Positions 35,096-44,527 of a DNA stretch of 64,000 nt are shown here, in pieces (the first letter of the stretch is position 1; every line of letters starts with the position of its first letter). Source of the stretch: Clostridia bacterium (GTDB taxonomy: Bacteria > Bacillota > Clostridia > Oscillospirales > Acutalibacteraceae). The translations under genes were made by a program, and so were the position numbers. The notes below the pieces were generated by a model. That model did not search any database and was not told the origin of the DNA. It saw only the letters and a program-made list of their open reading frames with translations. The stretch spans positions 31,051-95,050 of the forward strand of contig JAFVEY010000044.1 in the NCBI GenBank assembly GCA_017475765.1, read 5' to 3'.

Positions 35096-35584
35096 TCAGT
35101 CTGCACCGCCTGCAATGGGATTTATCTTTGCTGTCAGTTCTGTGACGGTCAGTCTGACGACCGCCGTCCGTGTAACAGCATTTTTATTGTATTCAAAATT
35201 CCTTGTTGCTTCATACCTGTTCATAATGATATCATCAATTGCCGACTGCTTCTCATCACCTTCCAGAAATTCCACAGCGGCTTTGCCCATGACACTTTTA
35301 TATCTCATAGTAACGTCTTTCTTTTCGGTAATACACTCCATCTTCAAAGGGATATCCATTTCAAAGGAACATACTTTATTTTTCTGTAATAATTCATACT
35401 TTCTGCCTGCCATTGCTCCGTGAGTATAAAAATAAATCTGATTCCCCACAGCCTGATAAGCAAAATTCAGGGGGACGATATAGGGAAATTCTCCATCGGC
35501 AAGTCCTATCCGGATGATATCACATTCATCAATGATGTTCAGTATGGTATTGAAATCGGTGATTTCTCTGTCTTTGCGTCTCAT
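35096..35584 (-). CDS. Pyridoxamine 5'-phosphate oxidase-like flavoprotein (NimA type)
   Basis: 162 residues of the split-barrel FMN-binding family. It shows MRRKDREITD at the start, DIIRIGLADGEFPYIVPLNFAY, IYFYTHGAMAGRKYELLQKN and VCSFEMD, the pattern of small Pyridox_ox_2 proteins often annotated as 5-nitroimidazole-reducing NimA-like enzymes. The natural substrate is unknown. AAGGAGATT precedes the ATG. It stands alone, facing the secreted repeat protein. Confidence 0.85.
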   Translation of the reverse strand: MRRKDREITDFNTILNIIDECDIIRIGLADGEFPYIVPLNFAYQAVGNQIYFYTHGAMAGRKYELLQKNKVCSFEMDIPLKMECITEKKDVTMRYKSVMGKAAVEFLEGDEKQSAIDDIIMNRYEATRNFEYNKNAVTRTAVVRLTVTELTAKINPIAGGAD

Positions 35585-35716
35585 TACTTGAATCTCCTTG
35601 TAATTAGAATATTCATTACAGCCATTATACCACAGTCAAATATGATTGTACATAAAAATACTGCCATACTTTCAGTATATTATAGATAAGAAAAATGTTT
35701 TTAATTCTATATATTT

Positions 35717-35751
35717 GCGTCATATTATAGTTTTAAACTATAATATGACGC
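35717..35751. repeat. 35-bp near-perfect palindrome
   Basis: A 17-base arm GCGTCATATTATAGTTT (35717-35733) and its exact complement (35735-35751) are separated by a single T. Each strand contains TATAAT within the palindrome (plus strand 35739-35744). No T-run follows, so it is not a normal terminator. It lies between the divergent flavoprotein gene and the sulfate operon and may be an operator or a paired divergent promoter. Confidence 0.85.
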
Positions 35752-36001
35752 TGAATTTCTCTTTATCCGGTATCATATTTGTCAGGTAAGAATATACGCA
35801 TTTTGTGATTGATAACAATGCAAAGAGTTAAGAAACTGTGAGATGGATGATAATAATCAAAATATGTTGAATGTAATTTGGGAAATTTTACTTCATTAAC
35901 ACAGAATTAGTATAATTTCAGATACATCCCGGCTTCAATTATATTTTTTAAACATTCTCAGTTATAAAAAAAATCTATTGAAACGTATAATTTTATTGTT
36001 G

Positions 36002-36031
36002 TTGACAAAACAACTGTAAAATGAATATAAT
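36002..36031 (+). promoter_or_regulatory. Promoter of the sulfate uptake operon
   Basis: Consensus TTGACA (36002-36007), 18-base spacer, TATAAT (36026-36031). A CTATTGAA motif at 35975-35982, 20 bases upstream, resembles the CTATTGAT motif at the metY promoter. The leader to sbp is about 200 bases and includes a small ORF. Confidence 0.75.
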
Positions 36032-36104
36032 AGCATTGTACTTAATACATATAAAACATATCAAATTGGTATGCAATACAGCCTCGGAAGGGGGAGGTAC
36101 AGCA

Positions 36105-36158
36105 ATGAAGTTTTTTAGAGATATATTGCGTCATAATTGGAGAAATGGACGAATGTAA
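36105..36158 (+). CDS. 17-residue leader peptide upstream of sulfate operon
   Basis: The ORF encodes MKFFRDILRHNWRNGRM and is preceded by a strong GGGGGAGG at 36091-36098, about seven bases before the ATG. It lies in the leader between the operon promoter and sbp, 83 bases before the sbp start. It has no cysteine or methionine run, so a simple Cys- or Met-codon attenuator is not evident. It could act by translation-coupled control of sbp or be a small functional protein. Conservation would decide. Confidence 0.5.
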   Translation: MKFFRDILRHNWRNGRM

Positions 36159-36241
36159 ATCCGTTAATGTGTGGAGCGGAAATTCCGTACTGTCAATGAC
36201 GACAGAATATATAAAATTGTGATTAAGGAGTATTGGTATTT

Positions 36242-37303
36242 ATGAAAAAAAGGAAAAAAATTTTAGGTTTGACTCTGGCAGCAACATTGGCCGCAGCATC
36301 ATTTGCAGGATGTTCCAATTCCGGCAATAACAGCAGCAGCGGAAGCAGTACAGCAAATACCGGCAATGACGGCGGCAAGGTTACCATTACCAATGTTTCA
36401 TACGACCCGACAAGAGAGCTTTATCAGAAGTATGACGAGCTTTTCGAGAAATATTATAAGGAAAAGCACGGCTCTGAGGTGGAAGTTGTTCAGTCGCACG
36501 GCGGTTCAGGAAAGCAGGCACGTTCGGTAATTGAAGGCTCCGATGCGGATGTTGTAACACTTGCTCTTGAGCATGATATCACACTTATCGAGCAGGCAGG
36601 CCTTATCAACAGCGGCTGGATCAACGAGTTTGATCTTGATTCCTCACCGTATACATCAACGATCGTATTCCTCGTTCGTAAAGGCAACCCGAAGCAGATC
36701 AAGGATTGGGACGACCTCATAAGGGACGGTATCGAAATTATCAATCCGGATCCCAAGAGCAGCGGCGGCGCTTGCTGGAACTTCCTTGCATCATGGAAAT
36801 ATGCACTTGATAAAAACGGCAATGACGAGGATAAGGCAAAGGAATTTGTGACAAAGCTCTATGCAAATGTTACAGTAATGGATTCCGGTGCGAGAGGTGC
36901 TACCACAACATTCGTTGAAAACGGACAGGGCGATGTGCTCGTTGCATGGGAAAATGAAGCGATCAACAGCGTTGCCGAATATCCGGACGAGTATGAGATC
37001 GTAACACCGAGTATTTCAATTCTTGCACAGCCCAGCGTTGCGATCGTAGATGCTAATGCTGATAAAAACGGAACGCAGGAGGTTGCAAAGGAATATCTTG
37101 AATACCTTTACACAGAAGATGCACAGAAGATTATAGGTGAAAACGGTTACAGACCTACCAATGAAGAGATACTCAAAAGCTTCAGCGATAAGTTTGACCT
37201 CAATGTTACGCTCTGCAAAATTGATGACTTCGGCGGTTGGGACGCTGCTTATGAGAAGTTCTTTGATGACGGAGCTATCTTCGATGAGATTTATGGAAAT
37301 TAA
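36242..37303 (+). CDS. sbp: Sulfate ABC transporter substrate-binding lipoprotein
   Basis: 353 residues. A lipoprotein signal with lipobox SFAGC (about residue 23) is followed by a Ser/Gly/Asn-rich linker and the sulfate-binding protein fold: VTNVSYDPTREL-like start (ITNVSYDPTRELY), QSHGGSGKQARSVI, NPKSSGGACWNFLASW and DSGARGATTTFVENGQGDVLVAWENEA. It captures sulfate (or thiosulfate) outside the membrane for CysTWA. ATG 36242 is preferred: a TTG at 36233 is only two bases from AGGAG. A hairpin after the gene probably favours excess binding protein over membrane subunits. Confidence 0.95.
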   Translation: MKKRKKILGLTLAATLAAASFAGCSNSGNNSSSGSSTANTGNDGGKVTITNVSYDPTRELYQKYDELFEKYYKEKHGSEVEVVQSHGGSGKQARSVIEGSDADVVTLALEHDITLIEQAGLINSGWINEFDLDSSPYTSTIVFLVRKGNPKQIKDWDDLIRDGIEIINPDPKSSGGACWNFLASWKYALDKNGNDEDKAKEFVTKLYANVTVMDSGARGATTTFVENGQGDVLVAWENEAINSVAEYPDEYEIVTPSISILAQPSVAIVDANADKNGTQEVAKEYLEYLYTEDAQKIIGENGYRPTNEEILKSFSDKFDLNVTLCKIDDFGGWDAAYEKFFDDGAIFDEIYGN

Positions 37304-37386
37304 TAATAGTTTTAAGATATGTGCAAAACAAAATAACGGACTGATCCGATTATTTTGACTTTTGATAAATCGGTTAAAAAAATAAG

Positions 37387-37435
37387 ATCCGTATTTCGCT
37401 TATATAATAACTATTTGCGAAATACGGATAATTTT
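37387..37435 (+). terminator. Intra-operon hairpin between sbp and cysT
   Basis: A 13-bp perfect stem ATCCGTATTTCGC (37387-37399 with 37417-37429) followed by AATTTTAC. Placed inside the operon, it likely acts as a partial terminator or 3' stabiliser for the sbp message. Confidence 0.7.
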
Positions 37436-37453
37436 ACAGAGGAGGATTGTAAA

Positions 37454-38299
37454 ATGGCACTAAAAAGACGAGCTAAACAGGTCAGAGTCATTCCGGGCTT
37501 CAGGCTGACATTGGGTATCACCATTGCGCTGCTGTCCCTGCTGATTCTGATACCATTGGCTTCGGTATTGGTTTATTCATTCCAGCTTTCGCCTGCAGAA
37601 TTCTGGAAGCTGATTACTGCCAAAAATGTATTGACAGCATTCGGCACGAGTATTGTATGCTCTGTGATCGCTGCTCTTATCAATGCAGTTTTCGGATTGA
37701 TACTTGCATGGGTTCTTGTAAAATATGACTTTCCGGGAAAAAGAATACTTGATGGATTGATCGAGCTTCCGTTTGCTCTTCCGACAGCAGTTGCAGGTAT
37801 CACACTTTCAAAGATGTATTCCAACACAGGCTTTCCGGGCAGCTTTTTCTCAAGCATCGGAATAGATGTTTCATATACACATATAGGTATTGTTCTGGCT
37901 CTTATTTTTATCGGAATTCCTTTCACAGTAAGAGCTGTTCAGCCGGTTCTTGAAAAGATTGACGATCAGTATGAAGAGGCAGCTTATATACTTGGATCAA
38001 GCAGAACAAGAACCTTCTGGAAGGTTATTTTTCCTGAACTGTTTCCGGCACTTCTGACTGGCTTCGGACTTGCATTGGCAAGAGGTATCGGTGAGTACGG
38101 CAGCGTTATCTATATTTCAGGCAACAGCGCTAAAAATGGTACACAGGTTGTTTCGTATGTCATCATGCAGAAGCTCGAACGTATGGATTATGCAAGCGCT
38201 ACTGCAATTGCACTGGTTCTTCTGATCATATCCTTTGCACTTCTGTTTGTTATCAATATTATTCAGATACGCCGTGCAAAGCGCATCAGCTTAAGATAA
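37454..38299 (+). CDS. cysT: Sulfate ABC transporter permease CysT
   Basis: 281 residues with about six TM helices. The start at 37454 (MALKRRAKQ) follows GAGGAGG; the open frame before it has no ribosome site. The permease EAA loop is visible as YEEAAYILGSSRTRTFWKVIFPELFP near residue 180, where it contacts the ATPase. Segments PFALPTAVAGITLSKMYSNTGF and ARGIGEYGSVIYISG are typical of CysT/CysU. It forms the channel together with CysW. Confidence 0.95.
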   Translation: MALKRRAKQVRVIPGFRLTLGITIALLSLLILIPLASVLVYSFQLSPAEFWKLITAKNVLTAFGTSIVCSVIAALINAVFGLILAWVLVKYDFPGKRILDGLIELPFALPTAVAGITLSKMYSNTGFPGSFFSSIGIDVSYTHIGIVLALIFIGIPFTVRAVQPVLEKIDDQYEEAAYILGSSRTRTFWKVIFPELFPALLTGFGLALARGIGEYGSVIYISGNSAKNGTQVVSYVIMQKLERMDYASATAIALVLLIISFALLFVINIIQIRRAKRISLR

Positions 38300-38311
38300 G
38301 GGGGGAGAGCA

Positions 38312-39190
38312 TTGGAAATACTTGATGAAAAGGAATTGAAAGCAAAAAAGAGAACCAAATATATCCTTATAGCCGTAAGCGTTATATTTATTGTGTTTTT
38401 GCTTGTATTGCCGCTTATTTCTATTGTGGTCAATTCGCTTAAAAAGGGTCTGGATTTTTATTTCAGCGCTCTCTCGACCGAGTATGTTTTGTCTTCTCTC
38501 GGTGTAACGCTGCTGGCAACGGTGATTGCAGTTATCGTTAATACGATATTCGGTGTGATTGCTGCATGGCTGCTGACAAAGTTCACCTTTAGGGGACAGC
38601 ACGTTCTTTCCACTCTGATTGATATTCCGTTCTCCATCTCTCCTGTCATTGCAGGCCTTGCATTTATTATGACTTTCGGCAGTCTGGGCTGGGCAAGCGG
38701 AATCATAGATTCGATCAATAATGCTCTCGGAACCAATATTCGGATCGTGTTTGCAATTCCGGGCGTTGTTCTGGCAACGATATTTGTTACCTTCCCGTTT
38801 GTTTCAAGAGAAATTGTGCCGGTGCTTAATAGCGTCGGCAGAGATGAAGAGGAAGCAGCCGCTCTCATGGGCGCTAAAGGTTTTACGATATTCAGAAGAG
38901 TTACTTTCCCGCATATCAAATGGGCGCTTCTTTACGGTGTCATTTTATGTACGGCAAGAGCTCTCGGAGAATTTGGTGCGGTCAGTGCTCTTTCCAAGAC
39001 AAGAGGCAAGACCTTCACCCTTCCTCTTGAAATAGATGCACTTTATATGTCAGGTTCGGCAGATTCGATTACGGCAGCCTTTGCGGCTTCATCACTTCTT
39101 GTTGTTATTGCTCTTATTGTACTCGTTCTCAGAAATATTCTTGAATTCGGAGTATTGAACAAGAAAAAAAAGAAAGGAAAAGACAGGTGA
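38312..39190 (+). CDS. cysW: Sulfate ABC transporter permease CysW
   Basis: 292 residues with six TM helices, homologous to CysT. The EAA loop EEEAAALMGAKGFTIFRRVTFPHI is near residue 180, followed by ARALGEFGAVSALS. The TTG start at 38312 has GGGGGAG close upstream and lies 12 bases after cysT. A Lys-rich C-terminus (NKKKKKGKDR) faces the cytoplasm. Confidence 0.95.
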   Translation: MEILDEKELKAKKRTKYILIAVSVIFIVFLLVLPLISIVVNSLKKGLDFYFSALSTEYVLSSLGVTLLATVIAVIVNTIFGVIAAWLLTKFTFRGQHVLSTLIDIPFSISPVIAGLAFIMTFGSLGWASGIIDSINNALGTNIRIVFAIPGVVLATIFVTFPFVSREIVPVLNSVGRDEEEAAALMGAKGFTIFRRVTFPHIKWALLYGVILCTARALGEFGAVSALSKTRGKTFTLPLEIDALYMSGSADSITAAFAASSLLVVIALIVLVLRNILEFGVLNKKKKKGKDR

Positions 39191-39196
39191 TATTTT

Positions 39197-40255
39197 ATGT
39201 ATGTTGAGCTGAAAAATATTAATAAATATTATGGCAGCTTTAAGGCAAGCGATAATGTAAACTTTGGTATTGAACAGGGAAAGCTCGTTGCTCTTCTCGG
39301 CCCCAGCGGCAGCGGTAAGACAACAATACTGAGAATGATCGCAGGTCTTGAGCATCCCGATGAGGGAGAAATTCTGATCGATGGCAAGGTTGTCAATAAT
39401 ATTCCGGCATCCAAAAGAGGAATCGGCTTTGTATTCCAGAGCTATGCTCTTTTTAAGTATATGACGGTATTTGATAATGTAGCGTTCGGTCTTGAGGTTC
39501 AGAAGGTTCCGAAGGCTGAGATTAAGGAAAGAGTGCATGAGCTGGTTGAGCTTGTCGGACTTAAGGGACTTGAAAACCGTTTTCCGAACCAGCTTTCAGG
39601 TGGTCAGCGTCAGCGTGTTGCATTTGCAAGAGCACTTGCGCCGAATCCGAAGCTGCTTCTTCTTGACGAGCCGTTTGCGGCTATTGACGCCAAGATCAGA
39701 CAGGAGCTCAGAAGCTGGCTTAAGGAAATGATTGAAAAACTCGGCATTACGAGTATTTTCGTAACACATGACCAGGATGAAGCAATTGAGGTTTCCGACC
39801 AGATCATTATTACCAACAAGGGCAGAATCGAACAGATCGGTACACCGATTGAGGTTTATCAGAATCCGCAGACAGCATTTTCCGCTTCCTTCTTCGGTCA
39901 TCCGGCAGAGCTTCCCGACTACACGAAGTTCAACAGCTTTGAAAAGCGTGACGATGTCGATAAGGCATTTGTTCGTCCGGAATTTATTAAGGTTACGAAG
40001 AAGACCGAGGATCAGTTCTACAAACATTCCGCAGTAGAGGGCGTTGTGGAGCAGACATTCTTCAGAGGCGATACGATCGAGCTTCTGATAAAGGTCAACG
40101 ATACTTACATTACGGCAAGAAGAGGTCTTGATGAGGGTATTATAGAGATCGGCGAAACGGTGGATGTATTTATTTACAGAATATTTGTCACATCTGGTGA
40201 AAAGGCATATCTGATCAAAAATTCCGCACTGCGTGAGGAATCCGTTGTCATCTGA
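39197..40255 (+). CDS. cysA: Sulfate ABC transporter ATPase CysA
   Basis: 352-residue ATPase that powers CysTW. Walker A is GPSGSGKTT (about residues 35-43), Q-loop QSYALF, signature LSGGQRQR, Walker B LLLLDEPFAAID, H-loop VTHDQDEA. A C-terminal regulatory domain of about 110 residues has the TOBE-like VEGVVEQTFFRGDTIELLI. The gene starts six bases after cysW and closes the transporter operon, ahead of a hairpin at 40267. Confidence 0.95.
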   Translation: MYVELKNINKYYGSFKASDNVNFGIEQGKLVALLGPSGSGKTTILRMIAGLEHPDEGEILIDGKVVNNIPASKRGIGFVFQSYALFKYMTVFDNVAFGLEVQKVPKAEIKERVHELVELVGLKGLENRFPNQLSGGQRQRVAFARALAPNPKLLLLDEPFAAIDAKIRQELRSWLKEMIEKLGITSIFVTHDQDEAIEVSDQIIITNKGRIEQIGTPIEVYQNPQTAFSASFFGHPAELPDYTKFNSFEKRDDVDKAFVRPEFIKVTKKTEDQFYKHSAVEGVVEQTFFRGDTIELLIKVNDTYITARRGLDEGIIEIGETVDVFIYRIFVTSGEKAYLIKNSALREESVVI

Positions 40256-40266
40256 TGTTATTATAA

Positions 40267-40300
40267 AGGAGAGGCTGTATATTTTTATACAGTCTCTTTT
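40267..40300 (+). terminator. Terminator after cysA
   Basis: GAGAGGCTGTATA (about 40269-40281) pairs with TATACAGTCTCTT (40287-40298) with one wobble and ends in TTTT. Confidence 0.75.
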
Positions 40301-40316
40301 GGCATTGATAAAGGCA

Positions 40317-40345
40317 TTGACTTAATTCAATTTAGGTATTAAAAT
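40317..40345 (+). promoter_or_regulatory. Promoter of the tetrapyrrole operon
   Basis: TTGACT (40317-40322), 17-base spacer, TAAAAT (40340-40345), only about 25 bases before the hemA start, so the leader is very short and leaves no room for a riboswitch. Confidence 0.7.
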
Positions 40346-40370
40346 AGTATTCTGTCAGGAGATGATCATT

Positions 40371-41510
40371 TTGTATTGTATAAGCGTCAGTCATAAAAAC
40401 GCTGATTTGAATATCAGAAAGAAGCTGGCTTTTTCAAGTGAAAAAAAATCTGAAATAACGGCTAAGCTCATGATGGACGGCATTGTTTCGGAATGTGTCA
40501 TGCTTTGCACTTGCAATCGGACAGAGCTTTATTACTGCGGAAATGAACTCTCCAAAAATCAGATCATACATATTCTTTCACAAGCCGCAGATATAAACAG
40601 TACGCTGCTTGCGAAACATATCCGTTATTTTTTCGGCGATAAGGCAATTTATCATCTTTTCAAGGTGGCAAGCGGTATTGAATCCATGGTCATCGGTGAG
40701 GATGAAATACTGGGGCAGACAAAGCAGGCTTATTTGAATGCAAAAGACAATCATACGGTTTCTTATGAGCTGAATATGATTTTTCAGTCGGCTGTCGCCT
40801 GTGCCAAAAAAATAAAGACAGACACCAGACTTTCCAGAACCTCTGTATCGGTTGCTACGCTTGCCGCATCAGAAGCGGCAAAACTGGGGGATCGGTTGAA
40901 TGTCTTTGTGATTGGCGCAAGCGGAAAAATCGGAACGACAGTACTTAAGAATCTTTCTTCCTATAAACATATCAGCGTGAAAGCAGCACTTAGAAAATAT
41001 TCCGGCTGCGGCAGGCTGTATGATCAATTGAACATTGAGGCAGTAGAATACAGCAGAAGATATGAATATATCAAAACCTCCGACTGCATCATCAGCGCAA
41101 CAGGCAGCCCTCATTATACCGTTACACTTTACGATTTGAAGCAGGCAGCGGATGATGATAAAAGCAGGCTTTTCATTGATCTTGCCGTACCGCCCGATAT
41201 TGATCCCGACATTGACGGTTTCAGGGGTTCAAGGCTGATCAATATAGATTATTTTCAGGAGCTTGCACGGTTAAATAATGAAATAAAATTAAGCAGTCTT
41301 GATGAAGCGGAGGAAATTATACATTCTGAAATAGATGATCTGAAAAAGGCGCTTCTGTTTCATTATTTTCTGCCTTCGCTTGATAAAGTAAAGCGGCATA
41401 TATCTGAAAGACCGTTTGAGGAGCTGGTGTATAAAATGAAGTCGGAAGCTGACAGCCGTTCCTTTTCGGAATTTATCAGAATATTGAAGCTAATGACAGG
41501 GGAGAGTTGA
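40371..41510 (+). CDS. hemA: Glutamyl-tRNA reductase
   Basis: First committed step of the C5 route: reduces glutamyl-tRNA to glutamate 1-semialdehyde with NADPH. The catalytic cysteine is in MLCTCNRTELYYC near residue 45. ESMVIGEDEILGQTKQAY, TSVSVATLAA and the nucleotide loop VIGASGKIGTTVL are present. At 379 residues it has a shorter C-terminal dimerisation region than many HemA. TTG 40371 is preferred because AGGAG abuts the upstream ATG at 40362 with no spacing. It opens a six-gene operon with tight spacing. Confidence 0.94.
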   Translation: MYCISVSHKNADLNIRKKLAFSSEKKSEITAKLMMDGIVSECVMLCTCNRTELYYCGNELSKNQIIHILSQAADINSTLLAKHIRYFFGDKAIYHLFKVASGIESMVIGEDEILGQTKQAYLNAKDNHTVSYELNMIFQSAVACAKKIKTDTRLSRTSVSVATLAASEAAKLGDRLNVFVIGASGKIGTTVLKNLSSYKHISVKAALRKYSGCGRLYDQLNIEAVEYSRRYEYIKTSDCIISATGSPHYTVTLYDLKQAADDDKSRLFIDLAVPPDIDPDIDGFRGSRLINIDYFQELARLNNEIKLSSLDEAEEIIHSEIDDLKKALLFHYFLPSLDKVKRHISERPFEELVYKMKSEADSRSFSEFIRILKLMTGES

Positions 41511-41512
41511 TT

Positions 41513-42127
41513 TTGCAGTATTTTCCTTTTTATACGGATATTGAGGGTAAATTATGTGTTATTGTCGGCGGCGGCACGGTTGCACTCAGAAAGGCTGAAA
41601 AGCTGCTGCCGTTCAGACCAAAAATAAAGGTAATAGCGGAAAGAGTCTGTGCCGGACTGCTTGATATACCGGATATTGAGATCAGGCTGAGAAAATTTCT
41701 TTATAGCGATATCAATAGTGCCTTTATGGTCATTGCAGCAACCGATGACAGGGTGCTTAACGGAGAGATTTACAGACTTTGCAGCGAAAAAAATATCTTT
41801 GTCAATACGGTGGATGATAAGGAAAATTGCGGATTTATCTTTCCGGCTCTCGTAAAGGGCGAAAATTTTACCGTCGCTGTATCCACATCGGGGAAAAGTC
41901 CTCTTTATGCCCGTTATCTGCGTGAAAAAATAGAAAAAACAATTGAGGACGACAGCGATGAGATCATCGACCTGTTAAGCTCCTGCCGGGAACTTGTCAA
42001 GGAGAAAATCAGCGGTGAGGAAAAACGCAAGGCAGTTTTTGAACGGATCCTCAAACAATATATAGAGGATAAAAGCAGTATTGATATAGAAAAAATCATC
42101 AAAGAAGCGGAGGACGGGGCGCTGTGA
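41513..42127 (+). CDS. Precorrin-2 dehydrogenase / sirohydrochlorin ferrochelatase-like (SirC/Met8p)
   Basis: 204 residues. The N-terminal NAD-binding fold is clear (YFPFYTDIEGKLCVIVGGGTVALRKAEKLL), followed by VIAATDDRVLNGEIYRLC, NTVDDKENCGFIFPALVKG and VAVSTSGKSPLYARYLREKIE, the standard SirC/CysG N-terminal pattern. It oxidises precorrin-2 to sirohydrochlorin; Met8p-type relatives also insert iron. No separate chelatase is visible here, so it may do both. TTG 41513 is preferred by its spacing from GGGGAG. It overlaps hemC by four bases. Confidence 0.9.
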   Translation: MQYFPFYTDIEGKLCVIVGGGTVALRKAEKLLPFRPKIKVIAERVCAGLLDIPDIEIRLRKFLYSDINSAFMVIAATDDRVLNGEIYRLCSEKNIFVNTVDDKENCGFIFPALVKGENFTVAVSTSGKSPLYARYLREKIEKTIEDDSDEIIDLLSSCRELVKEKISGEEKRKAVFERILKQYIEDKSSIDIEKIIKEAEDGAL

Positions 42128-42993
42128 AAATCCGGATCGGAACAAGAAAAAGCAGGCTGGCGCTTGTTCAGACAAATATGGCTGCGGCTGCATTAAAAAG
42201 AATCGACCCCCGCTGTGAAACAGAGATCGTCCCCATCAGTACAACGGGAGATAAAAGACTGGATAAGCCGCTGACGGAAATCGGCGGCAAGGGTGTGTTC
42301 GTTTCGGAAATCGAAAGGGCGCTGCAAAGCGGCAGGATTGATATTGCCGTACATAGTGCAAAGGATCTGCCGATAACAATTGCAGAGGGACTGGAAATAT
42401 CCGCTGTTTTAGAGCGTGGAAATTACCGTGATGTCCTTGTGACGAGAAAAGGAACGGGAGTCAGAAACAGCGGAGATTTTATCATCGGAACGGGCAGTAT
42501 GCGCCGCAGATGCAATCTCAAACAGCTTTATCCTGCTATTGGCTTTGCGGATATCAGGGGAAATGTCGATACACGTCTGAATAAGCTCAGGGACGGTCAG
42601 TATGATGGTATCATTCTGGCAGCGGCAGGTCTTGAAAGGGCAGGTCTTGACAGTCTTGCGGATTTTGACTATAAACCATTTGATTATACAGAATTTCTGC
42701 CGGCGCCGTGTCAGGGGATTATCGCTGTGGAAAGCAGAATCAATGATAGTTTGGTGCCGGTTCTGAAAGAAATCAATGACAAAAGAACCTATATCGCTTT
42801 TGAAACGGAGAGGTATATTATCAACAGGCTCGGCGGTGACTGCACAATGCCGATCGGTGCTTATTCTTATGCAGAAAATAAGCAGATCACCATTGCCGCC
42901 TCAAAAGACGGCAGCAGTGATCATGCGCAGATCGCAAAAGGAGATATAACCGACAGATTTGACATTGCCGAGTGGGTGATATCACGTTTATGA
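42124..42993 (+). CDS. hemC: Hydroxymethylbilane synthase (porphobilinogen deaminase)
   Basis: Joins four porphobilinogens to hydroxymethylbilane. It has IRIGTRKSRLALVQT at the N-terminus, VHSAKDLP with the active-site Asp near residue 80, GTGSMRRRCNLKQL, and the dipyrromethane-anchoring Cys240 in GGDCTMPIGAY. 289 residues, slightly short at the C-terminus. The GTG start overlaps the sirC-like stop (GTGA). Confidence 0.95.
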   Translation: MKIRIGTRKSRLALVQTNMAAAALKRIDPRCETEIVPISTTGDKRLDKPLTEIGGKGVFVSEIERALQSGRIDIAVHSAKDLPITIAEGLEISAVLERGNYRDVLVTRKGTGVRNSGDFIIGTGSMRRRCNLKQLYPAIGFADIRGNVDTRLNKLRDGQYDGIILAAAGLERAGLDSLADFDYKPFDYTEFLPAPCQGIIAVESRINDSLVPVLKEINDKRTYIAFETERYIINRLGGDCTMPIGAYSYAENKQITIAASKDGSSDHAQIAKGDITDRFDIAEWVISRL

Positions 42994-43012
42994 TGGCGGA
43001 GGAGTGGATATT

Positions 43013-44527
43013 GTGTCTTTAACTAAAAACGGTATCGTAACAATCATGGGCGCAGGCTGCGGAGATTATGATCTTATCACATTGCGTGGAAAAAAAGTGT
43101 TGGAACAATGTGAGGTTGTGGTGTATGACAGCCTTATTGACAGCCGGCTGCTGGAGCTTGTGCCGATAACGGCAGAAAAGATCTGTGTCGGCAAACGCTG
43201 CGGCAGACATAGCGAAACGCAGGAAAATATCAATGCTTTACTGGTATCAAAAGCAAGAGAGGGAAAAATCGTTGTCAGGCTCAAGGGCGGCGACCCGTTT
43301 GTTTTCGGAAGAGGCGGAGAAGAGATCGCCGAATTGCAAAGGAATAATATCAGATATGATATCATTCCCGGCATATCGTCCTCCATTGCCGTTCCCGAAC
43401 TGGCAGGAATTCCTGTGACACACAGAAAGGTAAGCAGAAGTTTTCATGTGATAACGGGGCACACAGCCGATGATTTTTCTCAAGAACGTATGAGATCCTA
43501 TGCAAAGCTGGACGGCACGCTTGTTTTTCTGATGGGACTCAGCAATCTTGGCAGAATAGCAGAGGAGCTTATCCGCAGCGGCATGGACGGAAATACTCCG
43601 GCGGCGGTCATATCAGCCGGAGCAAGCACAAAGCAGAAAGCTGTAAGGGCGGAGCTGAACAGAATTGCCGATGAAGTGCAAAGGCAGCAGGTGAGGATGC
43701 CTGCCGTGATTGTTATAGGAGAAACAGCAGGATATGATTTTTCACCTACTGTCAGCCGTCCCCTTTGGGGAGTGACGGTAACAGTAACGGGAACAAGGAG
43801 GTTTTCCCATAAGCTGTCGGATGCACTTGAAAAGATGGGGGCAGAGATACAGCGGCTGGAACATCTTGATGTGGTGGAATATAAAAGTAATGCCGCCCTT
43901 GATAGGGCATTGAAAAATCTTTCGGAGTACAGTATTATCGTTTTGACAAGTATCAACGGAGCGGAAATTTTCTTCAAAAAGCTGTTCGGGCTGAAAACAG
44001 ATATCCGGACGCTTTCGCATATCCGATTTGCCGTCATCGGCAGCGGTACGGCGGAGGTACTGGAACGGCACGGCATATTCCCCGACCTGATTCCTGACAA
44101 ATTCACCTCGGAGCGGCTGGCAGAGCAGCTTTGCGGATATGTGAGAGAAAATGAAAGAGTGCTGATTCTGAGAGCGGAAAAAGGCTCCCGAATTCTTAAT
44201 GAGCTGCTCGATAAAAACAATATCACCTATGACGATATCAAAACGTACGATGTGCAGAGTAAGGGTACTGATATGGCACAAACAGATATTATCGGAGACT
44301 ATATTACCTTTGCCAGTTCATCGGGAGTAAAGGCCTTTTTTGACAGCGGTCTGAGCATACCCGATCATGTCAGAATTATATGTATAGGCGATATCACAGC
44401 GGAAACGCTTCGCCGCTATCATGTAAATGATTTCCGTATTTCGGAAACAAGCAATATTGACGGTATTATCCGGACGATTATAATGGAGGAAGAAAATGAA
44501 AAGATTCAGAAGGCTCAGATCGAATGA
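43013..44527 (+). CDS. cobA-hemD: Fused uroporphyrinogen-III C-methyltransferase / uroporphyrinogen-III synthase
   Basis: 504 residues in two domains. The N-terminal SUMT domain (about 1-240) has [43 protein letters not shown] and the SAM-site segment [12 protein letters not shown]. The C-terminal HemD domain (about 245-490) begins [19 protein letters not shown] and includes [10 protein letters not shown] and [11 protein letters not shown]. It converts hydroxymethylbilane to uroporphyrinogen III and on to precorrin-2. GTG 43013 is chosen by spacing from GGCGGAGG; GTG 43004 abuts the site. Its last 32 bases overlap hemB. Confidence 0.95.
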   Translation: MSLTKNGIVTIMGAGCGDYDLITLRGKKVLEQCEVVVYDSLIDSRLLELVPITAEKICVGKRCGRHSETQENINALLVSKAREGKIVVRLKGGDPFVFGRGGEEIAELQRNNIRYDIIPGISSSIAVPELAGIPVTHRKVSRSFHVITGHTADDFSQERMRSYAKLDGTLVFLMGLSNLGRIAEELIRSGMDGNTPAAVISAGASTKQKAVRAELNRIADEVQRQQVRMPAVIVIGETAGYDFSPTVSRPLWGVTVTVTGTRRFSHKLSDALEKMGAEIQRLEHLDVVEYKSNAALDRALKNLSEYSIIVLTSINGAEIFFKKLFGLKTDIRTLSHIRFAVIGSGTAEVLERHGIFPDLIPDKFTSERLAEQLCGYVRENERVLILRAEKGSRILNELLDKNNITYDDIKTYDVQSKGTDMAQTDIIGDYITFASSSGVKAFFDSGLSIPDHVRIICIGDITAETLRRYHVNDFRISETSNIDGIIRTIIMEEENEKIQKAQIE

